Below the pieces are notes generated by a model. That model did not search any database, had not been told where the DNA came from, and saw nothing but the letters and a program-made list of their open reading frames with translations. The position numbers were made by a program, and so were the translations under genes. From Candidatus Latescibacterota bacterium (GTDB lineage Bacteria; Latescibacterota; UBA2968; UBA8231): a stretch of DNA of 64,000 nucleotides. Position 1 is the first letter of the stretch; each line of letters starts with the position of its first letter. The stretch lies in NCBI GenBank assembly GCA_022825185.1, contig JAJDYK010000164.1:12125-76124 (forward strand). The letters are read 5' to 3'. Below are positions 50,601 to 58,671 of this stretch, one piece after another.

Positions 50601-50663
50601 GAAAAAACCTTCCGTTTCTGGGTAGTGATTTCAAAATAGACCACTAGGTCTTCTTCCCTTCCC

Positions 50664-50698
50664 TTGACAATGTTCCAACACAATGATAATGTTGTGTT
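50664..50698 (+). promoter_or_regulatory. Strong promoter and operator of the DUF6932-XRE module, probably leaderless
   Basis: TTGACA (50664-50669), a 17-base spacer and TAATGT (50687-50692) precede the start codon at 50699. A perfect seven-base inverted repeat AACACAA (50677-50683)/TTGTGTT (50692-50698) straddles the -10 box. Transcription should begin at or next to the ATG, leaving no room for a ribosome site. The palindrome is a likely operator for the XRE protein of the module. Confidence 0.6.
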
Positions 50699-51139
50699 AT
50701 GACACCTCCGTTCGACGCAACCGGAATCCTTCCACCAGGAGTATATTGGGCCAGTTGGGACGAGGTGACAAGTCGATTCGGGGGGAATCCTTGGAGACAA
50801 CGCCTCATTACTGGTCTCAGAGCGGCACTGAAAAATCTAAAGAGCGCAGGTTGCCGGACCGTCTATATCAATGGCAGCTTCGTAACAAGCAAAAACATAC
50901 CAAACGACTACGACGCTTGCTGGGAAGAAACTGGCGTCGATCCGACGGCTCTCGACCCCGTTCTCTTGACATTCGATCCCGGCAGAGCCACACAGAAAGC
51001 CAAGTACATGGGCGAGTTATTTCCCGCATCAATCACTGCTGACCCAAAGAGATTGTCGTTTTACGAGTTCTTCCAAACAGACAAGCGTACTGGCAGACCC
51101 AAAGGGATTGTTGCCATAGACTTGGGAGGCTTCCAATGA
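50699..51139 (+). CDS. DUF6932-like protein, probable toxin of a toxin-antitoxin pair
   Basis: This 146-residue protein contains VYINGSFVTSKNIPNDYDAC, which resembles the GS-x(n)-DxD metal site of minimal nucleotidyltransferases and is characteristic of DUF6932-type proteins, followed by DPGRATQKAKYMGELFPAS and the end KGIVAIDLGGF. It is followed with a four-base overlap (ATGA) by an XRE protein. The order and regulation fit a toxin-antitoxin unit. The activity is not known. Confidence 0.7.
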   Translation: MTPPFDATGILPPGVYWASWDEVTSRFGGNPWRQRLITGLRAALKNLKSAGCRTVYINGSFVTSKNIPNDYDACWEETGVDPTALDPVLLTFDPGRATQKAKYMGELFPASITADPKRLSFYEFFQTDKRTGRPKGIVAIDLGGFQ

Positions 51140-51564
51140 TCAAAAACGAAAGGCAATATCGGCTCACCAAAGCGCAGGCAAATCGGTTTTCACAGACTTT
51201 GCAAAGCCTCGGCGAGGCCGACGGAGTACATCCGCTTATTGTCAAGGCACAACGCGAGGCCCTGAGCAGCCAGATCGCCGATCTGAAAGAGGAGTTGCGC
51301 GAATATGAATCTCTAAAGGCTGGACTGTTTCAACTCGATCAACTCAAGACCGTCGCCGAACTGCCGACTCTTCTAATCAAAGCACGAATTGCTCAAGGAC
51401 TGAGCCAAAAAGAACTGGCTGAACGCCTCGGACTGAAGGAACAACAAATACAGCGGTACGAGGCTACGGACTATGCCTCAGCCCGTCTCGCTCGGATCAA
51501 GGAAGTCGTCGGGGCCTTGGGTATCGGCAACTCATGCTGCACTATGGGAGAATCCAATGACTGA
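51136..51564 (+). CDS. XRE-family antitoxin-like regulator
   Basis: This 142-residue protein has an N-terminal coiled coil (about residues 25-70; SQIADLKEELREYESLKAGL) and a C-terminal helix-turn-helix (IAQGLSQKELAERLGLKEQQ). It is co-translated with the DUF6932-like gene in front and overlaps the HicB gene behind by eight bases. It is the likely antitoxin and repressor that binds the palindrome at 50677-50698. Confidence 0.8.
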   Translation: MIKNERQYRLTKAQANRFSQTLQSLGEADGVHPLIVKAQREALSSQIADLKEELREYESLKAGLFQLDQLKTVAELPTLLIKARIAQGLSQKELAERLGLKEQQIQRYEATDYASARLARIKEVVGALGIGNSCCTMGESND

Positions 51565-51775
51565 ATACACTGTCGTCATCGAGAAAGACGAAGACGGTTA
51601 TTATGTTGGCAGTGTCCCCGGCCTTCCGGGCTGTCATACTCAAGGAAAGTCAATTGACCAGTTGCTTGAACGGATGGAAGAGGCAATCGCACTCTGGCTT
51701 GAAGTCGAGGGCGAAGAGGGCGAAGACGCTCCGAGTCCGCTTGAACTGGTAGGCATTCAAAGAATATCCGTATGA
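51557..51775 (+). CDS. hicB: HicB-type antitoxin
   Basis: The ATG at 51557 lies after GGGAG and gives 72 residues. The partial RNase H-like HicB fold is plain: EYTVVIEKDEDGYYVGSVPG, LPGCHTQGKS and IDQLLERMEEAIALWL. No DNA-binding tail is present. HicB neutralises HicA, whose gene would normally be adjacent. Here the following hicA is broken off after 21 codons, so HicB is an orphan. Confidence 0.85.
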   Translation: MTEYTVVIEKDEDGYYVGSVPGLPGCHTQGKSIDQLLERMEEAIALWLEVEGEEGEDAPSPLELVGIQRISV

Positions 51776-51834
51776 ACAGAATGCCGCGTGTGACGGGTGC
51801 CCATGTGGTCCGATCTCTGCGGAAAGCCGCCTTC
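51772..51834 (+). pseudogene. Truncated hicA (5' end only)
   Basis: Directly overlapping the end of hicB (ATGA), the frame from 51772 reads MNRMPRVTGAHVVRSLRKA, followed by AF. This matches the start of HicA mRNA interferases up to the first helix. It then switches to sequence antisense to a methylase gene fragment. The double-stranded RNA-binding core with its glycine-histidine site (GSH) is lost, so no active toxin can be made. Confidence 0.7.
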
Positions 51835-52098
51835 GGGCACCTGCCCCTGTTTCGGCTGCCCCTTCTGCACCTGCTTTGCCGCATACAGCCCAAAATCGGG
51901 ATGCCCCGCCCCCTGATCGGCTAATTCACCAACGCAAAACACCTTGGGCTTGAGCGTTGCGCCGATGGCATTTAGCAGGGTCGCCAGCGGCCCATAGCTC
52001 GACCGCTCACCAGTCGCGCCGCCGGAAGCCCGGACTCGTTGCAGATCAGTAAGGTAGGTTTCAACCGCTGTTGTCAGTCGGGTCGTCGTTTTGCCCAT
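51832..52098 (-). pseudogene. Truncated DNA methylase/type ISP-like restriction gene (5' end only)
   Basis: From the ATG at 52098 about 89 residues match the N-terminus of type ISP-like DNA methyltransferase/restriction enzymes (RVRASGGATGERSSYGPLAT, VFCVGELADQGAGHPDFGLY, then GQVPE). The usual acidic and lysine nuclease residues come just after this point and are missing. The frame continues antisense through the hicA fragment to 51757 without a natural end. The junction lies near 51832, exactly where hicA breaks. Confidence 0.7.
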
Positions 52099-52116
52099 CA
52101 ACCGTCCCGGCCCCTT

Positions 52117-52980
52117 CTACCCCTTAAGCGCCCCCACAGTAATCCCCTTCGTCAGATATTGCTGCAGAAAAGCATACACCAACATCGTCGGAGCCATGAT
52201 CAGCACCAACCCGGCAAAAGCCATCCCCCAATCGCTGCGATACTGACTGACAATAGTGATGTTGGCCAGTCCCAACGGCAGTGTGCGCAACGCCTGTGAC
52301 CCCTCCCCAGACAGAAACATAAAAGCCATGAAAAACTCGTTCCAAGTCCCCAAAAACGCGAAGATCCCCACCGTAATAAGCCCCGGCCGCGCCAGCGGCA
52401 ACATAATCGACCAAAACGCTCGAAACTCCCCCGCCCCATCGATCAGCGCCGACTCGTGCAACCCAGAGGGCAAAGACTTGAAAAACCCGGTGAGGATAAA
52501 GATGGCAAACGGCATCCCAAAGGCCACATAGACTATCAAGATGCCCAACCGCGAGTTGAGCAACCCAAAGTCCTTCATCTGAAAAAAGAGCGGCACAATC
52601 GACAGTTGCAACGGAATCATCAACCCGGCCAAGAAGTAGAAAAACATCGGCCTCACGCCAAAGAAGCGAAAGCGCGCCAGCGCGTAGGCCGCCATCGCCG
52701 CCAGCAACATGGAAACCGCCACCGTCGAGATGGTCAAAAAGACGCTGTTGAAGAAGTAGTCGCCAAAGTGCCCCTTAGTCCAAGCATTGGTAAAGTTGAT
52801 CCACTGCAGATCGCCGAACTCGGGCAGACTGAAAGGATTGAGAAAAATCTCGCGGTCGGTCTTCAGCGAAGTGTACAACAGCCACAGCATCGGATAGACC
52901 ACAACCGTCAGATAGCCGCATAGTGCCAAATAGACGAAAGGTTTGGCAATGGAAAATTTGTCTTGTTCCGCCATGCTCAA
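52117..52980 (-). CDS. Carbohydrate ABC transporter permease (MalG/UgpE-like)
   Basis: This is a 287-residue inner-membrane permease with six helices and the cytoplasmic EAA loop ESALIDGAGEFRAFWSIMLP near residues 186-205, which docks the ATPase. The N-terminus KPFVYLALCGYLTVVVYPML is typical. Its start overlaps the upstream fusion gene by four bases. Together they should form the membrane channel of a sugar importer. No ATP-binding gene is adjacent, so a shared MsmK/UgpC-type ATPase elsewhere is likely. Confidence 0.9.
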   Translation of the reverse strand: MSMAEQDKFSIAKPFVYLALCGYLTVVVYPMLWLLYTSLKTDREIFLNPFSLPEFGDLQWINFTNAWTKGHFGDYFFNSVFLTISTVAVSMLLAAMAAYALARFRFFGVRPMFFYFLAGLMIPLQLSIVPLFFQMKDFGLLNSRLGILIVYVAFGMPFAIFILTGFFKSLPSGLHESALIDGAGEFRAFWSIMLPLARPGLITVGIFAFLGTWNEFFMAFMFLSGEGSQALRTLPLGLANITIVSQYRSDWGMAFAGLVLIMAPTMLVYAFLQQYLTKGITVGALKG

Positions 52981-55274
52981 AACTCCACAGCTTCGCGCTT
53001 CATCGCGCGCAAGGTCGCGGTAGTGCCAAAGAAGACGATCAAAAAGAGCAGCACGGCAATCGCGGTCGCCTCCCCCACCTTGAACTCAGTAAACATCGCC
53101 TGCACCATCCGCGTGCCAATCACGTGATTGTCAGTCGTCGGCCGCTGATTGGTCAGCAGCCAAATTACCTCAAACGCCTTCATCCCGCCGATGATCATAA
53201 ACACAATCGCTATCGACAAAACCTCCCAAATCAGCGGCACGGTAATTGACCAAAACTGCCGCCAAGCCGAGGCCCCGTCGATGTCGGCTGCCTCGTACAT
53301 GCTCTGCGGAATGCTCTCCATCGCCGCCAAAAACAGCACCATGTTGAACCCAGCCGCACCCCAAATCGACATGGGAATCAGCGCCCAGTAAAGATTGTCC
53401 TGCGCCAGCCAAGCAAACCCCTCAAACCCCTCCAATCCCAAGGCCACCAACACCGTATTGATCGGCCCACCCTGCGGATTGTATAAGTGCATCCACAGCA
53501 GCGTCGCCGCGACCCCGCCGAGAATGTTGGGAAAGAAGAACACGATGCGGAAGAGCTTAGCCCCGACCACTTCGCGGCTGATGCACACCGCCAGAAAAAG
53601 CGCCAGCGGCAACACGCAGAGCGGGATGATGAACATGATGAAGAGATTGTTCGACAGCGCGATCCAGAATTCATCGCTCTCAAACAGCAGCCGCTGGAAG
53701 TGCAACAGCCCGACGAAGGCCATCTCCGTCAACCCGTCCCAGCGCATCGCGCTCCAGACAAAGGACTTGATGCTGGGCACCACCACGAAAAGCGTGTAGA
53801 ACGCCGCGGCCGGACCGACGAAGAACACCACTCCCGTCCAAGGCAGACGCACAGTACTAGTAGGCCGAGGCGCTTGGCCCGCCTGTCTCTCGCGCCATTG
53901 CCGCGCCGTCGTGTACAACCAATAGCCCATCGCCAGCGCCAACAGGCCCAACAGCAGCGCGGGCTTCCACAGGTGGCGAGTGGTAATCTGATCCGGTTGC
54001 TGACTGCGGTTGCGCACCGCTTCAGCCGCAGACTCCAGCTCTTTGGCCCCTTCCTCCGGCGTCATCTGCCCATTGACGATCTTGAAGCGCACGTCGTTGA
54101 GGAACTGGTCCATCTCCGGGAAGCCCTCGCCCGGAGCGGTGCCGTAGGTCGTAGTCGCCTGCTGTGCCAGCACCACCAAGTCCTGCAAATCCTCGCTAGT
54201 CCGCCCCTCCATCGCCCCATCAACAGCCACCAAAACATCGCGCATCTCGGCAAAGGTGCCCGCCATCTCCTGCGAGGTCATAAAGCGCAAAAAATCCACG
54301 CCCAATTCTGGGTGGGCGCTATTTTTGAAGACAAAGTAATACCCGGCACCAGTATAGATGGCACCGGGTTCGCCGACCCCGCCCTCGACTACGGGCAAAT
54401 TAAACGCTCCCAAGCGGAAGCCATCGGGGATTTTGCCCATCATCTCGCTTTTGAGCCAAGACCCGCAAAAGACCATCGCCGTATGGCCCAAGAAAAACTC
54501 GAGCTGCGCCTCGGTGTGGCTCATGCCGAGGGCACCGGGCTGGAAGTACTCCTGCGCCGTGCGCTGAATAAGCCCGAGCGCCGTCACGAATTCAGGATTG
54601 GCAAAACTGCCCGGCACTAGATCCTTCTGCTCGTAGAACCGGGCGCGGCCGGCGAGGTGATAATAGGCGTTGTCAGTCACGCCGCCGATATAGCCTGGAT
54701 AGCGCCCCTGAAAGGCCAGCGGCCAGACCCCTGCGGCGCGGATTTGCTCGCAGAGGGCGAAAAACTCATCCCAAGTGCGCGGCGGTGCCCAGCCGCGCTC
54801 TTCAAACATGTTCTTGTTGTACCAAACGGCGTAAACCGAGTAGAGGAAGGGAATGCCGTAGATCTTGCCCTCGTACTCATAGCGGTCGAGGCTGCCGGGT
54901 AGGAAGGATTCTCGCCAAGTCTGGTCCCCGTCCCAACTCGGCCTGTCCAAAAAGTCGTCGAGGGGCAGGATCTCGCCATTGCGGATCAGCGCCCAATAAT
55001 TGAGACCCGCGTTGCTAACTTCCGGGAACGTCCCTTCGAGAATCCGCACCCGCACCTTGTCGGCAATGCGCGGATCGCCGTAGAGATCAATCTGCACATC
55101 GGGACGAACTTTTTCGTACTCGCGGGCGGCAAAAAAGAAAAAGTCTAGTCCCGCGCCGCCCTCAAAAATGGGCACTTCAACGCGCGTCGCCGCTTGCGCT
55201 GACACTGGGCCGCCAAGCAGCCCCAGCACAACGGCCGTCCAGCCGATGACTCTGTTAGGTGTTGTTATTTTCAA
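52977..55274 (-). CDS. Fusion of sugar-binding protein and ABC permease (SBP-MalF-like)
   Basis: This 765-residue chain joins two proteins that are normally separate. After a signal peptide (VVLGLLGGPVSAQAA) residues about 30-425 are a family 1 solute-binding protein (AAREYEKVRPDVQIDLYGDP, GIPFLYSVYAVWYNKNMFEE, then TPEEGAKELESAAEAV). A membrane helix (ALLLGLLALAMGYWLY) and an Arg-rich cytoplasmic linker follow. Residues about 485-765 are a MalF/UgpA-like permease with the EAA loop EAADIDGASAWRQFWSITVP. Topology is consistent: the binding lobe stays in the periplasm, tethered to the channel. The stop overlaps the next permease gene by four bases. Confidence 0.9.
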   Translation of the reverse strand: MKITTPNRVIGWTAVVLGLLGGPVSAQAATRVEVPIFEGGAGLDFFFFAAREYEKVRPDVQIDLYGDPRIADKVRVRILEGTFPEVSNAGLNYWALIRNGEILPLDDFLDRPSWDGDQTWRESFLPGSLDRYEYEGKIYGIPFLYSVYAVWYNKNMFEERGWAPPRTWDEFFALCEQIRAAGVWPLAFQGRYPGYIGGVTDNAYYHLAGRARFYEQKDLVPGSFANPEFVTALGLIQRTAQEYFQPGALGMSHTEAQLEFFLGHTAMVFCGSWLKSEMMGKIPDGFRLGAFNLPVVEGGVGEPGAIYTGAGYYFVFKNSAHPELGVDFLRFMTSQEMAGTFAEMRDVLVAVDGAMEGRTSEDLQDLVVLAQQATTTYGTAPGEGFPEMDQFLNDVRFKIVNGQMTPEEGAKELESAAEAVRNRSQQPDQITTRHLWKPALLLGLLALAMGYWLYTTARQWRERQAGQAPRPTSTVRLPWTGVVFFVGPAAAFYTLFVVVPSIKSFVWSAMRWDGLTEMAFVGLLHFQRLLFESDEFWIALSNNLFIMFIIPLCVLPLALFLAVCISREVVGAKLFRIVFFFPNILGGVAATLLWMHLYNPQGGPINTVLVALGLEGFEGFAWLAQDNLYWALIPMSIWGAAGFNMVLFLAAMESIPQSMYEAADIDGASAWRQFWSITVPLIWEVLSIAIVFMIIGGMKAFEVIWLLTNQRPTTDNHVIGTRMVQAMFTEFKVGEATAIAVLLFLIVFFGTTATLRAMKREAVEF

Positions 55275-55345
55275 AAGAATCGATAATACCAGCCCTTAGA
55301 AACCGCTCGCTCGTGCTTGGGCACAAGACGGCTTCTAAGACAAAA

Positions 55346-55386
55346 TTACCCCTGCGAGAGAAGTGCGACCTCCCTCGCAGGGGTAA
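55346..55386 (-). terminator. Rho-independent terminator of the CBM9-like gene
   Basis: A perfect 13-base stem (TTACCCCTGCGAG at 55346-55358 and its complement at 55374-55386) with a 15-base loop is followed on the minus strand by TTTTGT. It lies just after the stop at 55398 and separates that gene from the sugar permease genes. Confidence 0.85.
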
Positions 55387-55397
55387 AAGTAGAAAGC

Positions 55398-56294
55398 CTA
55401 CTCGCTAAAACTCGCCTTGATCCGCGCCCATGATCGGTCGGCCACCGCAGTGGCGTCTCCGGCACCGACTAGCTGGCCATCGACGAAGCGCTCGGCATAG
55501 CGGAAGGTCGCCGCTTGGCCTGAGAGGGTGTGATAGCCCCGGTACTGTTGGGGGGCTTCGTCGAAGTCCGGCATGGCGATCTGGAAGCCGATGATGTGGC
55601 CGGCCTCCAAGTCCGTGGCCACGCTGGCCGCCTGATCGCTGAAGATGATATCATCATAGGGCGTGACGTAGATTTCGAGCACCGACGTGGTTGGCCCGTC
55701 GCCAACCGACGCGCCGCCGCCATCGCTCAAGGGCGGCGAGTTGAGCCAGTCGGCCCGGCCGGGATAGCCCAAAAATCGCCCGTCGGGCGCATCGAAAATC
55801 GCGTTCCACTTCTGGGCCTGGCGGTTTTGGTTGAGTGCCTTCTCCTCGTCGGTCATGGTTTCGCTGTTGCCGAAATTGTACTGGCCACCGGAGTGGTCGC
55901 CATCTACCATGAACTCGACCGAGTCGTGCTGCCACACCGAGGCAGGCGCGCCGCCGGCGTACTCGTTGATGTACACATTGTCGGTGCGCTCGGCTGCGAG
56001 GTAGAGCCGATTGTTGGTGTTGTTCCAGCCCAGCCAAACCCGATAGTCCATATCGGCCGGATCGTACTGGGCACCATCGCCGACGGTTGGATCGGCGAAA
56101 AAATCCTCAGGCGTGAGCGAAGCATCGCCGACCACATCCTCCCAGTCGGAGATGTCCCCATCGAAGAGGTCGAGATCCCCTAAATCGGCATCCGGAATCT
56201 CGAAGATCAGATAGACCTTTTCGCCGATGTGGGCATGAGCACTGCCGGCCAGCACAAAGGCCAGCATGAGGCAAAACGTACTGATGAGTCGCAT
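55398..56294 (-). CDS. Secreted CBM9-like (carbohydrate-binding) protein
   Basis: The ATG at 56294 lies after an ideal AAAGGAGGTG and opens a signal peptide (FCLMLAFVLAGSAHA). The 298-residue protein resembles family 9-like carbohydrate-binding domains: a DISDWEDVVGDAS start, VWLGWNNTNNRLYLAAERTD, then DSVEFMVDGDHSGGQY and a later VLEIYVTPYDDIIF. It should bind sugars or cell-surface glycans outside the membrane. There is no catalytic motif. Its strong terminator and its own good ribosome site suggest high expression. Confidence 0.75.
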   Translation of the reverse strand: MRLISTFCLMLAFVLAGSAHAHIGEKVYLIFEIPDADLGDLDLFDGDISDWEDVVGDASLTPEDFFADPTVGDGAQYDPADMDYRVWLGWNNTNNRLYLAAERTDNVYINEYAGGAPASVWQHDSVEFMVDGDHSGGQYNFGNSETMTDEEKALNQNRQAQKWNAIFDAPDGRFLGYPGRADWLNSPPLSDGGGASVGDGPTTSVLEIYVTPYDDIIFSDQAASVATDLEAGHIIGFQIAMPDFDEAPQQYRGYHTLSGQAATFRYAERFVDGQLVGAGDATAVADRSWARIKASFSE

Positions 56295-56380
56295 AAAAGC
56301 ACCTCCTTTAGATTTGCTTTTAGGTGCGAATCGCCTGTGCATAGGCGATCTTGGTTAATGGGGCGCGATGTACCCCCTAA

Positions 56381-57784
56381 TTATATAATATCTTTGCTCT
56401 CCACGCTCGGACACCAAAATTTTTCGATAAACTCGACCACCAAGCCCGTGCCCGCGTCGTGGCTGACGTACGGCGGCATGACCGGATTGTACATCGCATC
56501 AGTCAAGTCGCGGATCAGCGCCACATCCACTCCCCAACGCACCATCTGCTTAATGGCAAAAGTCCGGTGCAAAACACACATATTGGTATGGACGCCCATG
56601 ATCAACAAATGTGCAATCCCTTGGTGCTGCAAGTAGCTATACACCTCCGTCCCCTTATCCGAAATAATATCCCGCGCTTGGTCAATCCCAATCCCCGGAT
56701 GCTGCCGATCCCAAGCCTTATAGGTCTCAGTCTCGCCCGTATCCGACCCGTGATCTGAGGCATCCACCGGCAGCGGCGGATCTGGACGCTCGGCGTTGGG
56801 CGGAGGCGCAACTTGGGGGGCTGCAAGCGCACGCTGACGCGCCAGCGCATTGGCGTAAAAATCCATGGTATCCGAAGGCGCGTGGACGATCAGGCCACCG
56901 GCCGCGCGCACCGCCCGGACCACCGCGTCCATCCGCTCGATCATGGCGTCGAGGCGCTCGACCGCGCCGCGGCACCAATGGCCGTTCCACACATCGCACA
57001 GCAAGAGCGCAGTCTGATCCGCCGCCCATTCTTGAGTACTGGTCTGCACCTGCCAGATAGCGTGGCCGCCTTCGTCTTGTGCAAGACGCTGAGAACGCAT
57101 ATTGAGTCGCAAAAGATAGCCCGCAGGTCCACCCCCCGACGTCCAAGGAATATCCTCTACATTGATCTTGTTGATGTAAATGTCGGTCCGTTCCTCCAAG
57201 CATTCGAGCAACAGCCGACGGGCATCGTGCAGAACGGAATGCCCGTCACCCATCAACAAAGCGTCAAAATCGAGTTGCAACAATTTGCGCAGACCCAAGG
57301 CCGCTTGGGGCGGATCGGCGAGTTTGGCGTCCGGCAGCAGAGTAATGCGACCTAGCGGCGCACCGACGACCAGATCGCCCGCTAAGACCAGCTTGAGAGT
57401 CGGCCAGTACAGAGCGATTTCCCCCGGACTCTTGCCGTGCGCCAAATGCACTACTCGGAGCCCAGGGACGATCTCCTCACCGTCGTCCAGCAAGCGGTCC
57501 GGTGGCTGGTCAAACAGGTCGGCGTCGGCGCGGTGAACGGCGATGCGAGCACCGGTGCGATCTTGGAAAAAAGCAGCTTCGCGCTCGTGGTCGCGATTGG
57601 TCAGCACGATCCAAGCAGCCCCACCCAATTGGTCGAATTGCTCCAAATCATCCACTGTCATGGGCACCGGATCGATCAAGACATTGCCCTCATCCCGCAC
57701 CCATAGATGGCCGTTAAAGTCGATCTGGCGCTCTTGGCTGAAGATGGACCAAGAATAGAAGTTTGTAACGGCGATTTCTTTCAC
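56381..57784 (-). CDS. Metallo-beta-lactamase-like and isochorismatase-like fusion hydrolase
   Basis: This 467-residue protein has two enzyme folds. Residues about 1-200 are MBL-like (LTNRDHEREAAFF, HLAHGKSPGEIALYW, LVLAGDLVVG, LMGDGHSVL), but the usual HxHxDH is reduced to NRDHE, so metal binding may be altered. Residues about 255-455 are a cysteine hydrolase of the isochorismatase/nicotinamidase type (LLLCDVWNGHWC with Asp264, then GVHTNMCVLHRTF with Cys403). The combination is unusual. It follows the isomerase gene by 41 bp. A role in hydrolysing an amide or ester of a sugar-linked compound is possible, but no substrate can be named. Confidence 0.8.
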   Translation of the reverse strand: MKEIAVTNFYSWSIFSQERQIDFNGHLWVRDEGNVLIDPVPMTVDDLEQFDQLGGAAWIVLTNRDHEREAAFFQDRTGARIAVHRADADLFDQPPDRLLDDGEEIVPGLRVVHLAHGKSPGEIALYWPTLKLVLAGDLVVGAPLGRITLLPDAKLADPPQAALGLRKLLQLDFDALLMGDGHSVLHDARRLLLECLEERTDIYINKINVEDIPWTSGGGPAGYLLRLNMRSQRLAQDEGGHAIWQVQTSTQEWAADQTALLLCDVWNGHWCRGAVERLDAMIERMDAVVRAVRAAGGLIVHAPSDTMDFYANALARQRALAAPQVAPPPNAERPDPPLPVDASDHGSDTGETETYKAWDRQHPGIGIDQARDIISDKGTEVYSYLQHQGIAHLLIMGVHTNMCVLHRTFAIKQMVRWGVDVALIRDLTDAMYNPVMPPYVSHDAGTGLVVEFIEKFWCPSVESKDII

Positions 57785-57825
57785 AGTATATGTCCGGCGA
57801 TTTTAAAAGAGGTTGAAAGCCCTTT

Positions 57826-58611
57826 CTACAAACAGGCCTGCACAATATCGCGCGCCTTCAACATTTCCTTGCGACTTCTGTAGTACTCAAAAACGAAATA
57901 AGGCACCTGCGTCCACTCCTGCAACGCGCCGATATAGGTCGGATAATCCAAGCACCCCGACCCTGCCGGCCCATAGTCGATGACCTCGCCGTTTTCGGCA
58001 AAGCGCGCGTCCTTGCCGTGGGCGATTGCGATATCGGAGCCGAGCATCCGCACTGCGCGCACCAGTGGAGTGCGGTCGGGCGCGAAGTTCGCCGCGTCCA
58101 TGCAGACTTTGAGCGCTGTGGACCCCACCCGGTCCTGCAATCGCCAAAAGCGCTCCGCCCCATCGACGCTCCCCGCCCGCGTCATTTCCACCGCGATGAC
58201 AATGCCCAGCCTCTCGGCCGCCGCGCAGGCCGTCATTAGCCCGTTGCATAGCCCCTCGAACACCGCCTGATCATCAACTTCCTCCTCTGGATACCCCGAC
58301 GGATGCCACACCAGCACTGGTCGCGGGTTGTCGCCGAAACGCCCTTCGAGCGCCGTGGTCTTCTCCACGCAGCGCACCAGCCTTGTGACATCCTCCCGGA
58401 CCATCCCCTTTGGCCCGACCAGATCGACGTGCAAGGTCATGGCCGCCAGCGCAATATCGGCCGCCTGTAACGCTTTGTCGATATCCTCCGCGGACGGATC
58501 CCGCGCATCCCCGTCCGCTCCCCCGCCGAAAAACATCTGCACCGCCTCGAATCCCTCGGACCGCATCTCTGCTGACGACAGCAGATTTCCTGACATCAAC
58601 GCAAGTTTCAC
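57826..58611 (-). CDS. Sugar phosphate isomerase/epimerase-like TIM-barrel protein
   Basis: This 261-residue protein has the xylose-isomerase-like TIM-barrel fold common in sugar epimerases (AP_endonuc_2 superfamily). The metal-site strands are seen in VIAVEMTRAG, KVCMDAANFAPD (Asp) and IAIAHGKDARF (His), with YIGALQEWTQVPYFVFEYY near the end. The family interconverts sugars, hydroxypyruvate or inosose. Its partners are a Gfo/Idh/MocA enzyme upstream and the MBL-isochorismatase fusion downstream. The exact substrate is not known. Confidence 0.83.
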   Translation of the reverse strand: MKLALMSGNLLSSAEMRSEGFEAVQMFFGGGADGDARDPSAEDIDKALQAADIALAAMTLHVDLVGPKGMVREDVTRLVRCVEKTTALEGRFGDNPRPVLVWHPSGYPEEEVDDQAVFEGLCNGLMTACAAAERLGIVIAVEMTRAGSVDGAERFWRLQDRVGSTALKVCMDAANFAPDRTPLVRAVRMLGSDIAIAHGKDARFAENGEVIDYGPAGSGCLDYPTYIGALQEWTQVPYFVFEYYRSRKEMLKARDIVQACL

Positions 58612-58636
58612 GGTTCACTCCTTTCAAGATTCGAGC

Positions 58637-58662
58637 CAGCGGCGAGTACAACTCCCCGCCGC
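58637..58662. other. Intergenic hairpin between isomerase and oxidoreductase genes
   Basis: A seven-base inverted repeat AGCGGCG/CGCCGCT (58637-58643 and 58656-58662) lies between two minus-strand genes. On neither strand does a T run follow directly, so it is not a clear terminator. It may modulate mRNA stability between the two genes. Confidence 0.4.
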
Positions 58663-58671
58663 TCTTTGGTA

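Larger units (their letters stand above)
49376..50648. mobile_element. Outer transposase-free insertion cassette with 8-bp target duplication
   Basis: The element has 21-nt inverted ends (left 49376-49396, right 50628-50648) that share a perfect 16-nt core TGGTCTATTTTGAAAT. It is flanked on both sides by the octamer TCTTCTTC (49368-49375 and 50649-50656). It carries the 174-residue gene at 50076 and no transposase, so it would need an enzyme in trans. The octamer is low in complexity, which weakens it a little. Without the inner element it would be about 624 bp. Confidence 0.75.

Noticed and set aside
53487..54620. 377-codon plus-strand frame opposite the binding-protein/permease fusion
   Set aside because: His/Arg/Gln-rich shadow of a clearly coding minus-strand gene.
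58637..58662. Hairpin read as a terminator
   Set aside because: No T run follows directly on either strand, so it is listed only as a hairpin.
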